DNA of 64,000 nucleotides from contig CP117875.1 in NCBI GenBank assembly GCA_028736075.1, positions 3,596,001-3,660,000 on the forward strand, in the 5' to 3' direction. This document shows positions 59,677-64,000 of this stretch, piece by piece. Origin of the DNA: Chryseobacterium sp. KACC 21268 (lineage in GTDB: Bacteria; Bacteroidota; Bacteroidia; Flavobacteriales; Weeksellaceae). How positions within the stretch are numbered: the stretch's first letter is position 1; each line of letters starts with the position of its first letter. Under the pieces are notes generated by a model. The model was not told the DNA's origin, ran no database searches, and saw nothing but the letters and a program-made list of their open reading frames with translations. The position numbers were made by a program, and so were the translations under genes.

Positions 59677-62600
59677 TTATTGTGTGACCTTCATCAGCTT
59701 TTTGGTTATCTGATCCATCTTTTCAGCTTCGTAAGTGGTGTCATAATCTTTCATAATATCGAAGAGATACGAGTAGAAGGATGTGACTTGCTGCACATCA
59801 TCCGCCTTTTTGAAAGCTTTCTCCTTGCCCATCTCCTGCAGATCTTTGATGAAACCGTCGAATCTCTTATCAATGACATTCAGTGAGTTTACGAGATAGG
59901 CGTAACCTTTGTCCTTCTGTCCGATTTTGTTGTATGCATCAGCCACTGCTCCTACAACCAGGGAATATTCCATTGGTTTGGTCTTCATCTGACGGCCAGC
60001 ATAAACCTGGAATTTTGGAGATAATCGTGTGTAATAATCATACTCGTTGAAAATTCCTTTTTTAAGATCCTCGGCCAGTTTGAGACCTTTCTGTTCCTGT
60101 CCTGCTACGATGTAGGCGTAAACGATGGAACTTAAAGATCTTGGATCGTTGTATTTGGAAACCGGAATCTCTCGGCTAACTAAGTCCAATATTTCGATAG
60201 CTCTTTTCTTATCACCCTTCAGAACCAAAGCTTCTGCTGCACGGCTTGCGGATGATCTGTAGCTCACAATATTCTGTGTACAAGTCTCATCAAAATGTGT
60301 TTTCAGATGTTTGAAATTGCCCCATCGGTAATTTTTGACTGTATTGTAAAGTTCATCAGCATTCACCATTCCAAGTTCTCCATCTACAGATTCTTCAGTT
60401 TTGATTGGCACCAATCTGTAGCTGTGACCATCATATTTCAGATAGTTGGAAAGGAAAAACAGGTTACTTCCGTCGTATATTCCGCCACTAGAGAAGTTGA
60501 TCGGACGTTTCCAATCAAAATTCGCAAGGATATCCATCATCAACAGATTGTTTTTGAACATACTGGATCCTTTGTAACTGATCACAATCTGTTTCTCTGC
60601 TTTTTGCGCCTCAGCTGGTGTGATGATTCCGGCTTTCACTGCGTTATTGACATTTACAGGGAGTACAAATTTGGAAACGGGAAGGAAGTTGAATTTTTCG
60701 TAACGCTCTTCACCGAATATCATTTTTATAATTTCATCTTTCTCTGGCGATTTCATTTTTAGGAAGTTAACTGCTTCCTTCAAGGTCATAGAATCCTGAG
60801 TGAGATATTTTCTGAATGATGCAAACTCGGTATCCGGCGCGCCTTGCTCCTTCATATTGGCAAAAATGTTTTCCCACTCTTGTTTTCCCATCAAGAAGAC
60901 CTGATCATTGGAACCTTCGCGGTAATCCTCGTGTACCAAAGTCGAAGGTACAGGCATTGAGTCGTAAGTTCTTCTTTTCACCTGATCAATATTCCAAGGT
61001 GTAGAAAGCAATGTGAAATTCACCACTTTTACATCTCTGCGGAATTCCTCAGTTTCCTGAATAGCCCAAACTGGGTAAGTATCATTATCACCATAAACGA
61101 ACATAATTCCATTCTTCGGTAGTGATTTTAAACTTGAGTACGCATAGTCATAGGCTGCATATCGCTCGCTTCTGTCATGAACATTGTAATTCTGGAAGCC
61201 CATCATCAATGGTACACCCAACAAAATAACGCCAACCAAAATCTGAGCACCTTTGCTCTTAATTTTTTTCTGAAGCAGCCAATAGATTGCAGCGACACCA
61301 AGACCAATCCAAATCGCAAATGCGTAGAAGGATCCGACCATTGCGTAATCTCTTTCACGAGGTTCAAACGGTTTCATTCCTGTGTAAAACACAATCATCA
61401 CACTCGTTAAAATAAATAATGACAATATCGCATAGAATCTTCCAAAGTCTCTATTCAGCTGGAAGAAAAACCCGATCATTCCTAAAATCAAAGGTAACAT
61501 AAAGAACTTAACAGTACTTTCATTTTGGAATTTAGCAGGCATTTCAGCTTGATCGCCCCACAGATTGTTATCGATGAATGGAATTCCTGTGATGAAGTTT
61601 CCGTTGGTATTTTCCATGTGACCTTCCACATCATTCTGTCTTCCGGAATAGTTCCAAAGCAAATATCTTACGAAGTAGAAATAATTTTGGAATGTGATAA
61701 AATAATCGATATTCTGAGCCAAAGTTGGACGCTGAACGTTGATCAGTCCGAACTGTTTAGCTTTCAGGTAATCATCCATTTTAATGGTTCCGTTATCATA
61801 TTTTTGACGAAGTTCGTCAAAGAATTGTTTAGCTTCCGGACTTTCAGAAATTTCTTCGTTACCATAGTTGAAAGTAAAATCTGGTGCACCATACATCGAG
61901 ATGTAATTTGGCATCACAGATTTATCTTCGCTAAACATTCTTGGAAACAAACTCACGTGTTCCGGACTGAAAACATAATTGAATTTTTCGCCTACCAAAC
62001 GGTAACGTCCAGTTACAGGATCTTTCTCGTAAGTATCGCCGGTTTTTACGGTTTTATAACTTCCATCTTCATTTTTCTGAATTCCGTTTGGATCCAAATA
62101 AGCAGTGTAATTTTGACCGTACAAAGTTGGCCAATCGCCGTATTGTTCACGGTTGTAATAATCCAACATTCCCAAAGCATTATCGGGATCATTCAGGTTC
62201 ATTGGTGGATTTGCAATCGCACGGATCGGAATGACCAACCAGCAAGAGAACCCAATCATCATATAAACGACTGACAATGCAATCGTTTGGTAGAGAGATT
62301 TCCCTGTTTTTTTTGTATAAGTAATTAACAGATAACAAAGAACGATCAAAATCACAAAAGCAAAAACAGTCCCTGAATGGAAAGGCAATCCTAAACCGTT
62401 CACAAAGAATACTTCAGATTTCCCAAACAAGGTCATAATGACTGGGAAAATGATTTTGAAAACAATGATTAATATTAATAAAGTCACAGCATTGGCGATC
62501 AAAAATGACTTCCAAGTGAACTTGTAATTCCTTGTATAATAGATCAAGCAAACCGCTGGCAAAGCCAACATACACATCATATGAACACCGACAGAAAGAC

Positions 62601-63162
62601 CGATGATAAAGAACAATAGGATGATCCAACGCTCATTATCTTTTTCGAGATATTCGTTTTCCCACTTCGTGATAAGCCAGACAATTAATGCGATAAACAT
62701 ACTTGCCATTGCATAAACTTCGCCTTCTACGGCTGAAAACCAAAATGAATCCGAAAATGTAAAACACAAAGCACCAACGGCTCCGGCAAACAATGTTGCA
62801 ATCTCTTCTGCAATTGTGATGTTTTCGAATTCTCTGTTTAATAATCTTCTTACAAGATGTGTGATCGTCCAAAACAAAAATAAAATGGTGAATGCACTGC
62901 ACAACGCAGACATCGCATTGATGACCAAAGAATAATTTTGCCCGTCACCGAAAGCAAACAAGGCTGCCACGGCGCCCACCAATTGAAACAAAGCTGCTCC
63001 AGGTGCGTGGGTTACCTCCAATTTTACGGCTGAAGAGATATATTCTCCACAATCCCAAAAACTGAAATTAGGTTCGATGGTTGATAAGTAGGTAATGAAT
63101 GCAATTGCGAAAACGACCCATCCGAGAATGGTGTTCCATTGTTTAAAAGCCCAGTTCTTCAT
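59677..63162 (-). CDS. DUF2723 membrane protein (predicted O-mannosyltransferase-like)
   Basis: A 1161-residue membrane protein. DUF2723 begins at the N-terminus with TILGWVVFAIAFITYLSTI and PNFSFWDCGEYISSAVKLEV, in which the Asp-Cys-Gly-Glu matches the catalytic acidic loop of GT-C enzymes such as PMT. About 13 transmembrane helices extend to about residue 660. The rest is a large soluble domain (about 665-1161) ending in TPR-like helices. In Bacteroidota, GT-C proteins of this type are thought to mannosylate secreted proteins. Donor and acceptor are not certain. Confidence 0.85.
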   Translation of the reverse strand: MKNWAFKQWNTILGWVVFAIAFITYLSTIEPNFSFWDCGEYISSAVKLEVTHAPGAALFQLVGAVAALFAFGDGQNYSLVINAMSALCSAFTILFLFWTITHLVRRLLNREFENITIAEEIATLFAGAVGALCFTFSDSFWFSAVEGEVYAMASMFIALIVWLITKWENEYLEKDNERWIILLFFIIGLSVGVHMMCMLALPAVCLIYYTRNYKFTWKSFLIANAVTLLILIIVFKIIFPVIMTLFGKSEVFFVNGLGLPFHSGTVFAFVILIVLCYLLITYTKKTGKSLYQTIALSVVYMMIGFSCWLVIPIRAIANPPMNLNDPDNALGMLDYYNREQYGDWPTLYGQNYTAYLDPNGIQKNEDGSYKTVKTGDTYEKDPVTGRYRLVGEKFNYVFSPEHVSLFPRMFSEDKSVMPNYISMYGAPDFTFNYGNEEISESPEAKQFFDELRQKYDNGTIKMDDYLKAKQFGLINVQRPTLAQNIDYFITFQNYFYFVRYLLWNYSGRQNDVEGHMENTNGNFITGIPFIDNNLWGDQAEMPAKFQNESTVKFFMLPLILGMIGFFFQLNRDFGRFYAILSLFILTSVMIVFYTGMKPFEPRERDYAMVGSFYAFAIWIGLGVAAIYWLLQKKIKSKGAQILVGVILLGVPLMMGFQNYNVHDRSERYAAYDYAYSSLKSLPKNGIMFVYGDNDTYPVWAIQETEEFRRDVKVVNFTLLSTPWNIDQVKRRTYDSMPVPSTLVHEDYREGSNDQVFLMGKQEWENIFANMKEQGAPDTEFASFRKYLTQDSMTLKEAVNFLKMKSPEKDEIIKMIFGEERYEKFNFLPVSKFVLPVNVNNAVKAGIITPAEAQKAEKQIVISYKGSSMFKNNLLMMDILANFDWKRPINFSSGGIYDGSNLFFLSNYLKYDGHSYRLVPIKTEESVDGELGMVNADELYNTVKNYRWGNFKHLKTHFDETCTQNIVSYRSSASRAAEALVLKGDKKRAIEILDLVSREIPVSKYNDPRSLSSIVYAYIVAGQEQKGLKLAEDLKKGIFNEYDYYTRLSPKFQVYAGRQMKTKPMEYSLVVGAVADAYNKIGQKDKGYAYLVNSLNVIDKRFDGFIKDLQEMGKEKAFKKADDVQQVTSFYSYLFDIMKDYDTTYEAEKMDQITKKLMKVTQ

Positions 63163-63339
63163 ATTGTAACAAGAAATATCGGCGAAATTAACATTTTTGA
63201 ATTAGTTATCGATGCTTTTAACAAAAATTAAACTTTAGAATTTAATATAAAATAAGGATTTTTCACGGATTAAATTACAATATATCAGACTTATACCATA
63301 TTAGTATGTGAAAACTAAAAAACATTGCAATTTTTTTTT

Positions 63340-63347
63340 TATTTTTG
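63340..63347 (+). promoter_or_regulatory. -7 element of the cysteine synthase family gene
   Basis: TATTTTTG exactly matches TAnnTTTG, 33 bases before the ATG. A T-run precedes it. Confidence 0.55.
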
Positions 63348-63379
63348 CAGACAGTTTTTGAGAGAAAAAATGATATAAA

Positions 63380-64000
63380 ATGACGAATGTATACGATAAT
63401 ATTCTTGGTTTGATTGGCAACACCCCGTTGGTCAAATTGAATCACGTTACCAAGGACATTCCTGCGACAGTATACGCTAAGTTGGAGTCTTATAATCCAG
63501 GCCATTCTACAAAAGACAGAATTGCCCTTCACATCATAGAAAATGCAGAAAAGAAAGGTTTGATCAAACCCGACTCTGTCATAGTTGAAACCACGTCCGG
63601 CAACACCGGATTTTCTATAGCGATGGTTTGTATCGTAAAAGGTTACAAATGCATCCTTGCCGTAAGTGATAAAACAAAAGCGGAAAAAATCGCCTATCTT
63701 AAAGCTTTGGGAGCAACCGTTTATGTTTGCCCAGCTTCTGTTCCGGCAGATGACCCAAGGTCTTACTATGAAGTTGCAAAAAGAATTGCAAGAGAAACGC
63801 CTAACTCGGTTTACATCAATCAATATTTCAACGAATTGAATATTGATGCGCACTACCAGACAACCGGACCTGAACTTTGGAATCAAACCGATGGAAAAAT
63901 CACCCACGTTTTTGCTTGTACAGGTACTGGAGGAACACTTTCTGGAACTGCAAAATATTTGAAAGAACAAAATCCTGATATCAAAGTAATCGGCGTAGAT
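63380..64000 (+). CDS. Cysteine synthase family protein (3' truncated)
   Basis: The visible 207 residues belong to the fold type II PLP enzymes. [10 protein letters not shown] is at 11-20, the Schiff-base lysine is Lys45 in [19 protein letters not shown] is near 73-79 and the PLP phosphate loop [13 protein letters not shown] is at about 182-194. The STKDR form differs from the usual SVKDR, so this may be cystathionine beta-synthase-like or a CysK variant; the specificity cannot be decided without the C-terminus. Start ATG 63380 is preceded by a two-codon open frame (ATG ATA TAA) ending one base before it. Confidence 0.88.
   Translation, partial: MTNVYDNILGLIGNTPLVKLNHVTKDIPATVYAKLESYNPGHSTKDRIALHIIENAEKKGLIKPDSVIVETTSGNTGFSIAMVCIVKGYKCILAVSDKTKAEKIAYLKALGATVYVCPASVPADDPRSYYEVAKRIARETPNSVYINQYFNELNIDAHYQTTGPELWNQTDGKITHVFACTGTGGTLSGTAKYLKEQNPDIKVIGVD

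Noticed and set aside
61525-62274. Open frame of 249 codons on the plus strand
   Set aside because: It is antisense to the DUF2723 gene; the strong hydrophobic and histidine bias is what the complement of membrane helices gives.
63275-63970. Open frame of 231 codons on the minus strand
   Set aside because: It is antisense to the cysteine synthase family gene, which has clear PLP motifs and a promoter on the plus strand.
1-64000. CRISPR arrays, prophage, insertion sequences or integrons
   Set aside because: I saw no regularly spaced direct repeats, no transposase, integrase or phage structural gene and no attachment-site duplication; the repeats found are palindromic and dispersed.

Overview
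The window is an AT-rich chromosomal stretch from a member of Bacteroidota, class Flavobacteriia, most like Chryseobacterium or a near relative in Weeksellaceae. Four secreted proteins end in type IX secretion (T9SS) type A sorting domains. Promoters follow the Bacteroidota -7 pattern TAnnTTTG. Strong Shine-Dalgarno sequences are mostly absent. GLPGLI, DUF2723, DUF4424/YARHG and PorT-like barrel proteins are also typical of this group. No phage, plasmid, intact transposase, CRISPR array or rRNA is visible; the content is housekeeping genes mixed with envelope and secreted-protein genes.

Layout, 1-13 kb: a four-gene operon cut by the window edge (DUF6804-like membrane protein, TerB-like protein, coiled-coil membrane protein, VWA-like lipoprotein), tRNA-Gln, menE-arfB, a DUF922 protein, cdd, a T9SS-secreted FG-GAP protein, then a toxin-antitoxin pair abutting recF, an Omp85-like barrel and a UbiA-like membrane protein. 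13-27 kb: a 1985-residue alpha-2-macroglobulin-like protein containing TonB-plug-like fragments, a T9SS metalloprotease, two tandem porin-like barrels, aroB, a leucine-rich T9SS protein, lpdA and yggS. 27-38 kb: a tightly packed glycan operon (GT87, GT2, polysaccharide deacetylase, GT4), dapD, an NlpC/P60 lipoprotein, tRNA-Ala, and a lysine-catabolic operon (aldehyde dehydrogenase, lipoprotein, lysine 6-transaminase). 38-50 kb: doxX, era, a small T9SS protein, nrnA, a frameshifted GLPGLI gene, a hydrolase operon, exbD, dsbD, tilS, an OmpA lipoprotein and an O-methyltransferase. 50-64 kb: an SH3/NlpC hydrolase, a run of poorly characterised envelope genes, a TonB-dependent receptor, kdsA, DUF1697, a giant DUF2723 membrane protein and the 5' part of a cysteine synthase family gene.

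Functional links: lysine 6-transaminase and the ALDH7-type dehydrogenase together turn lysine into 2-aminoadipate. GT2 and GT87 fit as maker and user of a polyprenyl-phosphate sugar, with GT4 and the deacetylase in the same transcript. The toxin-antitoxin pair and recF look co-transcribed. 

The most interesting unexplained structure is (1) a dispersed family of imperfect palindromic intergenic elements (three copies of one type and one diverged relative), (2) the TonB-plug-like segment inside the alpha-2-macroglobulin-like protein, which shares a motif with the receptor 40 kb away, and (3) the TerB/coiled-coil/VWA operon at the left edge. I found no clear evidence of a wholly new defence or mobile system.
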